From NCBI GenBank assembly GCA_033763435.1, contig JANRKN010000021.1, forward strand, positions 1-62,744: a DNA stretch of 62,744 nt, in the 5' to 3' direction. This DNA comes from JANRKN01 sp033763435. GTDB taxonomy: Bacteria > Planctomycetota > Phycisphaerae > Phycisphaerales > UBA1924. The notes beneath the pieces were generated by a model. It saw only the letters and a list, made by a program, of their open reading frames with translations, was not told the DNA's origin and did not search any database. Shown here in pieces: positions 33,262-42,744 of the stretch; the first letter of the stretch is position 1, and every line of letters starts with the position of its first letter. The position numbers and the translations under genes were made by a program.

Positions 33262-36074
33262 GGCGAGCGGTGTCTCATGCGGGTGCGGTTGCGCTGGGGC
33301 TGCTGGCGTGGGATGTGCGCGGGCAGGCCGAGCCGCCGGTGATGCCTGTTTCGCCCGCGCCCGATCCGGCGAGCGCCGAGGACGTCGCGCTGGAGCGCTA
33401 CCTGGAATCGAGCGGACTCGACGAGGTTCTCGCGGCGCATCTGCGCGCGCGGATCGAGCGGGCGGAGGGAGCCGAACGTTCGGGCCTTGCCGAGCGCCTG
33501 AGCCGGGTGTACACGAGGCTGCTCGCGCGTGCTCCCTCGCCCGCTGAGCGCGAACGGCTCGAAACGATGTGCCGGGAGCTGCTTGCGAAGGTGCCCGAGT
33601 CGGAGTCGCTGGGCCTGCGCGTGGACCTTGCGCGGACGCAGTATCTGCGGGCCGAAGAAGCGGGCGAGCGGTTCCGGCTTCGGCTGCTGCCCGAAGAGGA
33701 TCGTGCCGAGGCGCTGCGGACGCTCAAGGCGGTGCGGACGGTGTTCGAGCGGTGCGCGGAGGTCGCGGGGCGCCGCGTGGACGCGCTTGAGCGGCGCGAG
33801 CAATCGGGGCGGGAGGCGGAGCTGCGGGCGCTGCGCGAGGACCTCGCCGAGGCGCGGCGCGTGCGCTCTCTGTCGAGGTTTTACGCGGGCTGGGCGTGCG
33901 TGTATCAGTCGCTCATCGAGAAGGATCAGGACGCGCCCCGGCAGGCGCTCGTGCACTTCGGATTTCTGCTCAACGCGTCGCTGAACAAGCCGCCCGCGCT
34001 GGATCGCGTGCCGCGCGGGAGCCTGCGGTTCGAGCATGTCGCGCGCGCAGTGGTGGGCGTGGCGATGGCGCACGCGGCGCTGGACAACCCGAGCGAGGCG
34101 ATGCGCTGGCTCGACGCGCTGGATTCGGCCGAGGCGCTGCCCGCGAGCCTCACGCGCCAGCTTCCGATCCGACGGTTGCAGGTGCTGGCGGTTGCGGGTC
34201 AATGGCCCGACATCGAGGCGCTGACGCGCCGGCTCCGTCGCGATGAGGCGGGCAAGGAGAGGCCGCTCGAACCGCTTGAAGCCCGGCTGCTGGGTGTGCT
34301 CGCGCTGGAGGCTCGCACCGTCAAGGACGGCGTGCGCCCGGGGCTCGTGCCGGTCGTCGATGGGCTGACGCGCACGGCGATGGGCGACCTGATCGCTCGC
34401 GAGCAGATCGGGCACATCAAGGACCTCGTCGATCGCTTCGGCACCGCGGTGCTCGATAAGGACGGCTTCATCGTGCAGTACGTGCGGGGCTTGCAGGAGA
34501 TGGAGAAGGCGCGCGACCTGCACCGCGCCGCAGGCAAGCTCGAAGAGCCCGCGACGACGACCGAAGCCCGCGCCGGATATCGCGCCGCAGCCGGACTCTT
34601 TGCCTCGGCCAACAGCGGTCAGGACGCTTCGCGATTTGCCTCGCACCGCGCGCGCGCGGCGATTCTTGAGGGGCTGTGCCGATACTCGGCGGGCGATACC
34701 GAGGACGCCGCGAAGGTGTTTCAGGCGGCGGTCGAGCTCGCGCAGAAGGCCCCCGAGAGCGCGCTGGAAGAATCGCGCTCGCAGCGGCGCGACGCGCTGT
34801 GGTACGCGATCGTCGCGCTGGACGCCGCGGTCGAGAAGGGCAAGGTGTCGCTCGCTGAGACGCGCGACCGGCTCGCGGTGCTGTACCTGGGCGAGTTTCC
34901 GGGGACCGAGAACGCCGCGCGGCTGCTGCTAAGGCCTCGCACGGGCGGGCTGATCGGCGATGAGCAGGCGCTGACGATTCTGCTGGGCGTGGAGCGCCAG
35001 TCGCCCGTGTACGCCGCATCGCGCAGGCAGGCGGCGGTGGTGCTGTACCGGCTCTATCGCGCGTCGCCCGCGGCGCAGCGTGAGTTTGCCGCGGTGCGGT
35101 TCCTTGAAGTTGTTGTCAGTGTGCTTGATCGCGAGCGCGAAGAGGCGCTGGGCGCGCCGGGCGTGATGCCCTCGCGCGAGGCGGCCGAGCGGTTCATTGT
35201 GCGCTCGCGCCAGGCGGCGGAGGCGCAGCTGGCGCTCTCGAGCCCGGACACCGCGCGTGCCGAATCGCACCTTGCTGAGATCGAGTCGGTCGCGCGCGTC
35301 CACGCGATCAGTCTTGAGTCGATCGGCGCGGAGATGGCGTTCTGGCGTTTGCGGATCGCGCTCGCGCGCGATGACTGGGCGGGCGCCGAGCGTCTGGGCG
35401 CGGTGATCGCCTCGGCGGCGCAGCCCGGGCGGGGTGTGTTCGAGCCTCTCGCGCGGCGGGCGCTCTGGGCCTCCGCGGTCGATCGCCTCGCACGCGAGCC
35501 CGAGAGCAAGCCACGGCTTGAGAGGCTCGTCGCGGTCGGCAAGCGGCTGATCGAATCGGCGCCCAAGCCCACGGGCGATGCGGCGCCCGCGAACGACGGG
35601 CTCGATGGCGTGCGCGACGCGACCGCCCGCGCGGCGACGGATCTGGTCAACGCTCACGGCGCAGGTCGCGAGCTGCGCGAGCTGGCGCTCGCGATCGATC
35701 AGGATCTTGTGGCGCGAGGGCGCGCGACGGCCGCGGGGCTCAAGAGGCTCGCGGAGAACGCCGAGGCCGCCGGACAGCAGGCGCTTGCGCTCGATGCGTG
35801 GAAGCGGCTCTCGTCGGCGCTGGTCGCGTCGGAGCCGGCGTGGTTCGAGGCGCGGTACAACGCGATGCGGCTCGAAGCGGCGAGCGACGGCAACGCCGCG
35901 GTGATCGCGATGAGGCAGCACCGGCTGCTGTATCCGTCGTTCGGTCCGCCGCCGTGGGGCGAAAAGCTCGCCGAGCTCGATCAGGCCATCCGCAAGCGCA
36001 CCGGGCAGGACACAAGCCCGGACGTTGCGCCCGCGGGCGGAGGTGGGGGCGGGGCGAAAGGCGGCGGCGCATGA
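33258..36074 (+). CDS. Large exported helical-repeat protein, third gene of the VWA operon
   Basis: A 938-aa protein with a short signal peptide (VALGLLAWDVRGQA). The rest is almost wholly helical and carries many TPR/SEL1-like helical pairs, for example GFLLNASL, AHAALDNPSEAMRWLDAL, GYRAAAGLFASANSG, GLCRYSAGDTEDAAKVFQAA and ALALDAWKRLSSALV. The C terminus is a Gly-rich tail. It would make a long solenoid scaffold in the periplasm. It is Arg/Glu/Ala rich and has no enzymatic motif. It overlaps the next gene by 4 nt. Confidence 0.75.
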   Translation: MRRAVSHAGAVALGLLAWDVRGQAEPPVMPVSPAPDPASAEDVALERYLESSGLDEVLAAHLRARIERAEGAERSGLAERLSRVYTRLLARAPSPAERERLETMCRELLAKVPESESLGLRVDLARTQYLRAEEAGERFRLRLLPEEDRAEALRTLKAVRTVFERCAEVAGRRVDALERREQSGREAELRALREDLAEARRVRSLSRFYAGWACVYQSLIEKDQDAPRQALVHFGFLLNASLNKPPALDRVPRGSLRFEHVARAVVGVAMAHAALDNPSEAMRWLDALDSAEALPASLTRQLPIRRLQVLAVAGQWPDIEALTRRLRRDEAGKERPLEPLEARLLGVLALEARTVKDGVRPGLVPVVDGLTRTAMGDLIAREQIGHIKDLVDRFGTAVLDKDGFIVQYVRGLQEMEKARDLHRAAGKLEEPATTTEARAGYRAAAGLFASANSGQDASRFASHRARAAILEGLCRYSAGDTEDAAKVFQAAVELAQKAPESALEESRSQRRDALWYAIVALDAAVEKGKVSLAETRDRLAVLYLGEFPGTENAARLLLRPRTGGLIGDEQALTILLGVERQSPVYAASRRQAAVVLYRLYRASPAAQREFAAVRFLEVVVSVLDREREEALGAPGVMPSREAAERFIVRSRQAAEAQLALSSPDTARAESHLAEIESVARVHAISLESIGAEMAFWRLRIALARDDWAGAERLGAVIASAAQPGRGVFEPLARRALWASAVDRLAREPESKPRLERLVAVGKRLIESAPKPTGDAAPANDGLDGVRDATARAATDLVNAHGAGRELRELALAIDQDLVARGRATAAGLKRLAENAEAAGQQALALDAWKRLSSALVASEPAWFEARYNAMRLEAASDGNAAVIAMRQHRLLYPSFGPPPWGEKLAELDQAIRKRTGQDTSPDVAPAGGGGGGAKGGGA

Positions 36075-38851
36075 GCGAGCTGCGCCCGATCGCGAGGCAG
36101 TTTCTGGGCAGCGAGTCGATCGCGCCTCTGGAGCTTCTGGGCCTGCGTCCTGCGGACTTTGCCGAGGCCGCCCGCGAGCCCGAAGCGCTGAGGCGCGTGC
36201 TCGAATCGCGGCTCGCGGCGCGGCTGGAAGTGGTGAATCTGCATCCGCAGGCGCTGACGCCCGAGGCGGATGATCTGCGGATGGCACTGCATGCCGCGGC
36301 GGCGCAGCTTGAAGACCCCGCGCTGCGCGAGTGGGCTCTCGCGGGCGGCGCGCAGCAGCACGTTGATCTTTCCGCGCCGATTCCCGCGTCCACGCCCGAG
36401 TCGGGCACGCGGGTGAGCGAGCCCGTCGAGATCTGGGCGCCCACGCGAAGTGCGACTACCGAACCCCGAGGCGCTTCGTTGGCTGGGCCCAGCGTGGTTC
36501 TGCCCGCGCCGGTGGAGATCGTGCGCGAGGGTCTGACGCCCGTGGTCGTCGAGCGCGATTCAACGGGCCGGCACGCGGTGATCATGCTGCTGGTCGGGCT
36601 GGTGGTCTTCGGCGCGGTCCTGGGCGCGCTGGCGATGCTGCTCCGCAAGCCCGCACCGCCACTCCCGGCAGGGCTGCCCGGCGCGCCAGCGCCGAACGTC
36701 GCGTCGGGCGCGAACACTGGAACGACCGGCACCGACGCGCTCGGCACCGTCACGCCCACGACCGACGGCACCGCTCCGGCGACGATGGGCGCGACGGAAG
36801 TCAGCGCGGCTGCGAGCGCGCAAGCTTCGGCCCCCGCGGCTTCGGGCGTGATCCCGCCATTGCCGCCTCACGAGACGAATGAGGCCGTGCTCGCCGAGCT
36901 TGAGCAGTTGATCGTGGGCTCGGCCATCAGCCCCGATGACGCCGTGGTGAAGGCCTCGGCGATGGTTCGCCCGGGCGGAAGCCTCGCGCGGTCGTGGGCG
37001 TTCTGGCGCGCCGACGAGCGTGTCGCGGCGCAGACGCGGTTCATCGATGTGGTCTTCCGGCTCGCGCGCGCGGGCAACGGCGGCGCCGCGTTGATCGATG
37101 CGATGGCTGAGTCGCTTGATCCCGCGTCGCTGAGCGCGGATCCGATGCGCGTCCTCGCCGCGGGTTGGGCGGCGGGGATGGTCAACCGGCTCACGCGCGA
37201 GGGGGATCCCGGCGGGGGCGTCGGGCTGCGTGTGCGCTCGGCGACCGCGCGCCCGTGGGCCGAGCAGCTTGCGCGCGCCGATGGCTCCTTCGGCGCGGGT
37301 GCGTCCGCGGCGATGGTCTGGGTGCGAACGTCGCTGAGCGTCGGCCTGCGCGAAGAGGCCACTTCCGCGAGCGTCGCGCAGGCGTGGGAGGCCTGGCGCG
37401 CGTGCGCGCTCGCGGCGACCGAGGGGGACGCCGACGGACAGGCGCGGCTCGTGCTCGGCGCGATCGAGAACATCGCCTCGGCGGGCCCTTCCGCGGCATC
37501 GAGCCCGCGCACCGCGGCGGTGCTGCGGTCGCTTGCGTCGAGCCTGAACTGGTCGGCCGCGGGCGAGAGCTCTCGCTGGCTGCTTCGAAGCCTCGCGGGT
37601 GAAACCATCCCCGCGCCCGTGCTTTGGGCGGTGACGACCGCGATCGTCGACGGCAAGCTGCTCGCGGGCACGACCGGTGCGATGGTGCTCCCCGCGATGG
37701 GCGGGCCCGAGCAGCGCTCGCGCGTGCGAGAGGGGTTCGCGACGATCTGGGGCGAGGTCAAGGCCGACGACCGCACCGCGGCGCAGGACGCGTGGAGCGA
37801 AGCCGCCCGCGCGGCGCTCTCGAACGCACCCGAGGGTGTCGCGGCCCGCTTGCCCGGCGCGGCACTCGTGCGTGCGGCGATGATCGCGCGCCTTGCCGAC
37901 GCGGCGCACCTCATCGATGCCGGACGATTGACGGAAGCCAAGGCGCTGCTCGATAAGCCGCCCAAGGCTCCCGAGGTGCCCGACGAGCCCCCCGCGGATT
38001 CGACGCCCATGTTCGAGACGCCCGCGGGCGATGAGGCGTGGTCGCGCGCGTATCTCGCGGCGGGGCAGAATCCGGGCGAGCGGCTCGCGAAGCTCAAGGA
38101 GTTTTCGAGCGATCGCATCGGGCCGTTGGAGGCGTCGATCCTCGCGGGCGAAGCCTTCCGCGGCTCGCCCGTGCAGGTGCGCGACGCGGCGCGGCTGTAC
38201 GTCGAGGCCAACTTTGGCAAGCCCGTGATGGTGCACGCGGTGCTTGCGATCGCGAACGAAATCCCGCCGACGGTCGAGAATACCCGGGTGCTCGCCAAGC
38301 TGACCGGCGTGACCCTGCCGGGCCCGACGAGCCCGAGCTGGCGGCTGATCGTCAGGCGCGAGCTGGTGACGCGGATGCTCGAGACGCTGGCCTCGGGCTC
38401 CGAGGCCGCGGCGACGCAGTGGGCCTCCGTGGCGCTGTCCGCGTCATATCAGCGCAGGGCCAGGTCAGCGGAGGAACCGGACCAGAGCATCGAGGCGGAC
38501 CTCGCGGCGCGAGCGCTGCGAGAGCGGCTGAGTGAGTCGGTGAGGCGCACGGTCGCGCCCGCGGGCTTTACGCCCACGGCGGGCGAGGTTTTCAGGCGCC
38601 ACGCCGGCCGGCTCACGCTCGCGGCGGGCCCCGCGCAGCGATTTGCCGCGGAGCAGGTGACGGCGGTTGAACTCTCGGCGATCCTGACTGCGTCGGCCCG
38701 GCCCGAGAAACTCAGCGACGTGCGAACGGTCCTCGCGGAGCTTGCCGAACGGCGTCGCAGCGCCCGGCACATCGCCGAGCAACTCGAAGCCGGCGAGCGA
38801 GCGGCCGTGCGGCTCTGGCTCATCCGCTGGGATCGGAGCCCCGCGCCATGA
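36071..38851 (+). CDS. Single-pass membrane protein with long helical periplasmic part, fourth gene of the VWA operon
   Basis: A 926-aa protein. Residues 1-92 form a cytoplasmic helical part that looks J-domain-like (LELLGLRPADFAE, RRVLESRLAARLE, AAAQLEDPALREWAL) but lacks HPD. A Pro-rich linker precedes one membrane helix at 168-191 (AVIMLLVGLVVFGAVLGALA). A Thr/Ala/Pro/Gly-rich linker leads to about 700 residues of Ala-rich helices. This puts a cytoplasmic sensor or docking module on one side and a helical arm on the other. It overlaps both neighbours by 4 nt. Confidence 0.75.
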   Translation: MSELRPIARQFLGSESIAPLELLGLRPADFAEAAREPEALRRVLESRLAARLEVVNLHPQALTPEADDLRMALHAAAAQLEDPALREWALAGGAQQHVDLSAPIPASTPESGTRVSEPVEIWAPTRSATTEPRGASLAGPSVVLPAPVEIVREGLTPVVVERDSTGRHAVIMLLVGLVVFGAVLGALAMLLRKPAPPLPAGLPGAPAPNVASGANTGTTGTDALGTVTPTTDGTAPATMGATEVSAAASAQASAPAASGVIPPLPPHETNEAVLAELEQLIVGSAISPDDAVVKASAMVRPGGSLARSWAFWRADERVAAQTRFIDVVFRLARAGNGGAALIDAMAESLDPASLSADPMRVLAAGWAAGMVNRLTREGDPGGGVGLRVRSATARPWAEQLARADGSFGAGASAAMVWVRTSLSVGLREEATSASVAQAWEAWRACALAATEGDADGQARLVLGAIENIASAGPSAASSPRTAAVLRSLASSLNWSAAGESSRWLLRSLAGETIPAPVLWAVTTAIVDGKLLAGTTGAMVLPAMGGPEQRSRVREGFATIWGEVKADDRTAAQDAWSEAARAALSNAPEGVAARLPGAALVRAAMIARLADAAHLIDAGRLTEAKALLDKPPKAPEVPDEPPADSTPMFETPAGDEAWSRAYLAAGQNPGERLAKLKEFSSDRIGPLEASILAGEAFRGSPVQVRDAARLYVEANFGKPVMVHAVLAIANEIPPTVENTRVLAKLTGVTLPGPTSPSWRLIVRRELVTRMLETLASGSEAAATQWASVALSASYQRRARSAEEPDQSIEADLAARALRERLSESVRRTVAPAGFTPTAGEVFRRHAGRLTLAAGPAQRFAAEQVTAVELSAILTASARPEKLSDVRTVLAELAERRRSARHIAEQLEAGERAAVRLWLIRWDRSPAP

Positions 38852-39792
38852 TCACGCGATCCGCTCCCATGCATCGTTCAATCGCGCGTTCGCTGGTCCG
38901 CGTGCTGGTCCGCGTGCTGGTCGCGGGTCTGCTCGCCGGCGTGCTCGCCGCGGCTGGGGCACAGCCGCAGACGACCGAGCGCGACGCCGACCGCGAGCTC
39001 GCGGCGCGCTGGGCGGAGCGTTTGGGCGCGCTCGATCCCGCGCGACCTGAGCTGTATCTGGAGCTGGGCGAAGACGTCGCCGACGAATCGGGCTCGCCCG
39101 CGGCGACACGCCTCGCGCAGCGTCTGCTCGCGCTGAGCTTCGATCTGGGTGTTCGCGCGGGCACGCCCGAGGGGAGCCGCACGGCCGTCAGCGCGGCGCT
39201 CGCGGCCGCGGAGATGACCGGCCTTGAGCGCGAGCGGCGGTGGCTCGTGGCAATGGCCCGCGCGGTCGACCGCACGGGCACACTGAGGCCCGATGTTGCA
39301 CCCGACGCGGAGCTGGGCGAGACCGCGGGCTATCGCGCGGCGCTCGCCGTCGGCGCTGTACGCGCGGGGCAAGGACTGCTCGCGCGACGGCTGCTCGACG
39401 ATGAGTCCGTCGCGGCGATCCTCCGGCGCTTCAACCGTTCGCTGACGGACTCGGGCTCTCGCGCGACGCTCCAGACCCTCCGCCGCGAGGCGCAGCTCTG
39501 GCCCTGCCCGCGGTGCCAAGGGCAGAAGGTCATCAAGCGCGGTGCGGGCACGGTCGAGATCTGCCCGGCGTGCGCGGGGGCGATGGGCCCGAAGATCACC
39601 CGCGGGCAGCTGGTGGCGCAGCTTCGCTTTGAGTCGGTGATGCTGGGGACGCTGCCGCGGACCTGGGCCTCGCAGTTTCTGATGGATCGGGGCGAGCCGC
39701 TGCGAGATCTGGACGCGGCAGATGTGGCGCCCACGCTGGGGGCGGACGTGTCGAGGCCCGTGTGGCGCGGGGCCGCGTGGGTCGAGCGCTGA
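38848..39792 (+). CDS. Exported zinc-ribbon protein, fifth gene of the VWA operon
   Basis: A 314-aa protein with an N-terminal signal (LVRVLVAGLLAGVLAAAGAQ). The helical part (about 45-215) is followed by a DnaJ-like zinc ribbon: CPRCQGQK (Cys220, Cys223) and ICPACAG (Cys239, Cys242). The CxxCxG and CxxCAG form is typical of DnaJ-type central domains. The tail from residue 250 is mixed alpha/beta. It closes the operon. A role as a chaperone-like or redox-protected partner of the large helical proteins is inference only. Confidence 0.72.
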   Translation: MITRSAPMHRSIARSLVRVLVRVLVAGLLAGVLAAAGAQPQTTERDADRELAARWAERLGALDPARPELYLELGEDVADESGSPAATRLAQRLLALSFDLGVRAGTPEGSRTAVSAALAAAEMTGLERERRWLVAMARAVDRTGTLRPDVAPDAELGETAGYRAALAVGAVRAGQGLLARRLLDDESVAAILRRFNRSLTDSGSRATLQTLRREAQLWPCPRCQGQKVIKRGAGTVEICPACAGAMGPKITRGQLVAQLRFESVMLGTLPRTWASQFLMDRGEPLRDLDAADVAPTLGADVSRPVWRGAAWVER

Positions 39793-39861
39793 GGCGCTAT
39801 ATTTGCCGCGAGTTTGAGCGATGGAAGTTCTGCACCCGGGGTGGGCGTGGAGTTTCGCGTC

Positions 39862-40302
39862 ATGTCGACCAGCCCGAGCCAGCCCGCCGCGCCGAACACT
39901 GCCAGCACTCCGGCCGCCACGACCCCGGCCGCTCAGAGTGGCGAGCCGCAGCCCAAGCCGACGATCACATTCGAGGAATTCGCGAAGGTGGATCTGCGCG
40001 TGGCGAAGATCGTCGCGTGCGTGCCGCATCCTTCGGCCGACCGGTTGTGGAAGCTGACGCTCGACGACGGCTCGGGGACGCCTCGGCAGATCTGCGCGGG
40101 GATCAAGGAGCACTACACGCCCGAGCAGCTGATCGGGACGAGCATCGTGATCGTGGCGAACCTCGCGCCGCGGGTGATCCGCGGTGAGGAATCACGCGGC
40201 ATGCTGCTCGCGGCGAGCAACGCGGGCAAGGACTCGCCCAACCGCAAGGTGATCGTCCTTTCGCCTCGGAGCGAGATCGAGCCCGGTTCGATCGTGTCCT
40301 AA
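39862..40302 (+). CDS. tRNA-binding domain protein (MetRS C-terminal/Arc1p-like)
   Basis: A 146-aa protein. Residues 1-32 are a disordered Ala/Pro/Thr tail. The OB-fold tRNA-binding domain follows: FEEFAKVDLRVAKIVAC, HPSADRLWKLTLDDG, QICAGIKEHY, IVIVANLAPRVIRGEESRGM and MLLAASN. This is the domain found at the C terminus of bacterial MetRS, here free. CsaA and the MetRS beta subunit are alternatives. It lies 69 nt past the VWA operon and could be read through. Confidence 0.85.
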   Translation: MSTSPSQPAAPNTASTPAATTPAAQSGEPQPKPTITFEEFAKVDLRVAKIVACVPHPSADRLWKLTLDDGSGTPRQICAGIKEHYTPEQLIGTSIVIVANLAPRVIRGEESRGMLLAASNAGKDSPNRKVIVLSPRSEIEPGSIVS

Positions 40303-40318
40303 GGCACGCTACCGACGA

Positions 40319-41332
40319 TTACGGCTTTGGGGCGGGAGTCGCGGGCGTGCTCGGCGCCGCGTCGGGACGCCCCTTGCCTTCGCCGCGCGGCTTGCCATCA
40401 CGCCCCGGGCGCTGCGGGTTCATCGCGTTCGGGTTGTCGCGGAGCTTTTCCAGGAAGCGGACGATCTCGCCCGCGCGCTCCTCAATCACCTTGTCACGCT
40501 CCGCTGACTGCTTGTCCATCTCCGCACGGACTCGCTCGATGCGCTGGGCCAGCACCTCGACCTCGCGCTTCTGAACCGCGGCCCGCGCGTCAAGCTGCTT
40601 CGCGATCGCACCCTTGAGCGAGCTGATGCGCTCGGCGCTCGCGCCCGACGCGCCGGGCGTCATGATGTCATCGCGAACGCCTCGGACCGCTTCGAGCGTG
40701 TCGAGACCCGCCTCGACTTCCGCCAGACGCAGCGCGAAGCCCTCGGCATCACGCTGGCGTGACGCGGCCAGATCGCGCAGGCTGCCCGCGAAGCGTTCAA
40801 TCATGCGGTCAGAGAACTGGGGATCGACGCGGCGCATCTCTTCGACGCGGTCGGCGAGATTGGGCGCGAACTCGCGAAGCAGCGCCATCGTGCCCTCGGG
40901 GCCGCGGGGCCCGCGGTCGTTGTTGGGGCCGGGTGGGCCGTCGGGCCCGGGCTGGCCTTCGGGGCCGCCGCGCGGGCCGCGGGGACCGCGCTCGCGCAGT
41001 TCGCCCATCCGATCGTTGACGCGTTCGCGGAAGCTCTGGCCCATGCCGTCAACAACGGCGCGCGGGTCCTCGCCCGCATCGAGCTTCTCGATCGCTTCGC
41101 GCAGGCGCTGCTGCGAGCGTTCGTTCTCTTCGAGCCGGCGCGAGAGCCGCTCGCGGAGCGACTCGCGGTCGAGAGCGCCCGGCGGGGGCGGGGGCAACGG
41201 CGCACGTCCAGCGGGCCGCGCATCCGTCGGCGCGGGAGTCTGCTCGGGCTGGAACGCGAGCGTCGAGCCCGCGATGAGCGCGAGCGCCGCGAGGGAAGCG
41301 ATGGTGGTGGAGGTGGTGAGTCGGTTGAGCAT
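40319..41332 (-). CDS. Exported protein with a short collagen-like Gly-X-Y segment
   Basis: A 337-aa protein with a signal peptide ending STLAFQ. It begins with a Pro/Ala region, then helices (RERLSRRLEENERSQQRLR), then a collagen-like part at residues 116-147 in which triplets GPR, GPE, GQP, GPD, GPP and GPN are read with one extra Gly and one NDR break. The helices after it (LADRVEEMRRVDPQFSDRM and the long AEVEAGLDTLEAVRG) resemble CpxP/Spy-like or coiled-coil sensors. It follows the anti-sigma gene by 62 nt. It is convergent with the tRNA-binding gene, stops 16 nt apart. Confidence 0.72.
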   Translation of the reverse strand: MLNRLTTSTTIASLAALALIAGSTLAFQPEQTPAPTDARPAGRAPLPPPPPGALDRESLRERLSRRLEENERSQQRLREAIEKLDAGEDPRAVVDGMGQSFRERVNDRMGELRERGPRGPRGGPEGQPGPDGPPGPNNDRGPRGPEGTMALLREFAPNLADRVEEMRRVDPQFSDRMIERFAGSLRDLAASRQRDAEGFALRLAEVEAGLDTLEAVRGVRDDIMTPGASGASAERISSLKGAIAKQLDARAAVQKREVEVLAQRIERVRAEMDKQSAERDKVIEERAGEIVRFLEKLRDNPNAMNPQRPGRDGKPRGEGKGRPDAAPSTPATPAPKP

Positions 41333-41394
41333 GGCAGTCTCCAGCGCGGGCCCGCGGCGGCGCGGGCGAAGATTCGTCAGGTCACATCGAGAGC

Positions 41395-41895
41395 TCACAT
41401 CGAGCTGGTCGCGCCCTCGTCCAGCGACCACGAGATCGGCGAAAGGTTGGAGCTGAACACGTCGGCATCCGCGGCGATCAGGTCGATCTCCGTGCCGATC
41501 GCGTCGTCGCTGCCCTTGGCGATCGCAAAGAGCGTGTCGAGCGAGTCGGCGGACAGCGCGGGCTGCTGGGCGATGATGGGGTCGGTGTGCGTGGACATCG
41601 CGGGACCCGAGCGCGAGGCAAGGATCGCGGCGCCGAGCGACGCCGCGAGCGCAAGGCCCGCCGCCAGACGCATCGGCGTGAAGAACCGCGTGCTCACTCG
41701 GCCCGGCTGGCCTGAGTGGGTGATCGGCAGCGGCGCGGGGATCAGCGACTCACGCGTCGCGGCGAACACGCGGGCCTCGAGATCGGCCGGCGCGGCGGCT
41801 CGGTCGGCCTCGGCGAGCGAGGCGAGCGCCGCATCGAGCGAACGCAGGTCCGCGGGAAGGTCGTGCGTGTGAAGCTCAGAAGGGTTGGTCGTCAT
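41395..41895 (-). CDS. Anti-sigma factor-like membrane protein
   Basis: A 166-aa protein starting MTTNPSELHTHDLPADLRSL. The N-terminal part is acidic and helical and would bind sigma. One membrane helix lies at about residues 76-93 (MRLAAGLALAASLGAAILA). The extracytoplasmic end is Asp/Ser-rich. No zinc (HxxxCxxC) motif is seen, so it is not a classic ZAS protein. Its ATG overlaps the sigma stop in ATGA, so the two are made in step. Confidence 0.72.
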   Translation of the reverse strand: MTTNPSELHTHDLPADLRSLDAALASLAEADRAAAPADLEARVFAATRESLIPAPLPITHSGQPGRVSTRFFTPMRLAAGLALAASLGAAILASRSGPAMSTHTDPIIAQQPALSADSLDTLFAIAKGSDDAIGTEIDLIAADADVFSSNLSPISWSLDEGATSSM

Positions 41896-42560
41896 GATTC
41901 GAGAACCTCCGTCGCAGAGGCGGGCGAGGCGTCGTCCGCGAGCGGGTCCCGGCCCATCGCGGACTTGAGCTTGCGGAGCGCCCGGTGGTGCCGGGCAAGG
42001 AGTGTGCCGAGAGGCTCGTTGACCAGCTCGGCGATTTGCTTGAACGAAAGCCCCGCGTGGTGGCGGAGCTCGATGACTTCGCGGTCGGATTCGCTCAGCG
42101 TCGCCATCGCTTCGCGCAGCGCGCTCAGGGCGTCGGCGGGCGCGCCCTGCGGCGAGCCCTCGGGCGCAGTGCGTGCGGTGTCGAGCGTCTCGGGCTCGGT
42201 CGCGACGGCGCGCCGACGCGAGCGGCGGACCTCGTCGCGCACGCGGTTCATCGTCACGCGGAAGAGCCACGCCTCGAACCGACCCTGCTCGACGTAGCCG
42301 GTCACCTCGCCGTCGCGCGAGACCAGCTTGGTCGCGATCGTCGCAAAGACGGATTGGGTGATCTCCTCGGCCAAGTCAGAATTCCCGAGCCGGCTGCGAG
42401 CCATGGCAAAGACGCGACGGGAATACAGCCGGAGAAGTTCCTGCCACGCCTGTTCGTCGCCCGCGGCCGCCCGCTCCAGAATTGGAGCAAGGCGCGGCCC
42501 CACGTCGCCTTCCGCGGGCGAGCCCCGTGTCGAACCCGGTTGAGATTCGGATCGTTCCAC
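41892..42560 (-). CDS. ECF-family RNA polymerase sigma factor
   Basis: A 222-aa protein. The start is GTG 42560, which has an AGGAAGGG site 6 nt upstream; longer in-frame starts give an unlikely Arg-rich leader. Sigma region 2 is LYSRRVFAMARSRLGNSDLA followed by EEITQSVFATIATKL, and region 4 has LSESDREVIELRHHAGLSFK followed by QIAELVNEPLGTLLARHHRAL in part. It lacks region 3. The next gene is a membrane anti-sigma. Such sets sense envelope stress. Its target promoters are not known here. Confidence 0.9.
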   Translation of the reverse strand: MERSESQPGSTRGSPAEGDVGPRLAPILERAAAGDEQAWQELLRLYSRRVFAMARSRLGNSDLAEEITQSVFATIATKLVSRDGEVTGYVEQGRFEAWLFRVTMNRVRDEVRRSRRRAVATEPETLDTARTAPEGSPQGAPADALSALREAMATLSESDREVIELRHHAGLSFKQIAELVNEPLGTLLARHHRALRKLKSAMGRDPLADDASPASATEVLES

Positions 42561-42744
42561 GAGGCCCTTCCTGCGAGCACAACGCCCGGCCAGCCCCCGC
42601 ATTGCCGCGCTCCGTGCGGAAATCCAGCGGGTGTTCGGAAGAAGATAGGGCCCCCGGGGTGCTGGTGCCCGCTTGGCGATCGTCCGCTGAGACCAATAAG
42701 CTCGCGTCTGCACGACCGCCCAAGCCTTTCCCGGAGCCCCGCCC

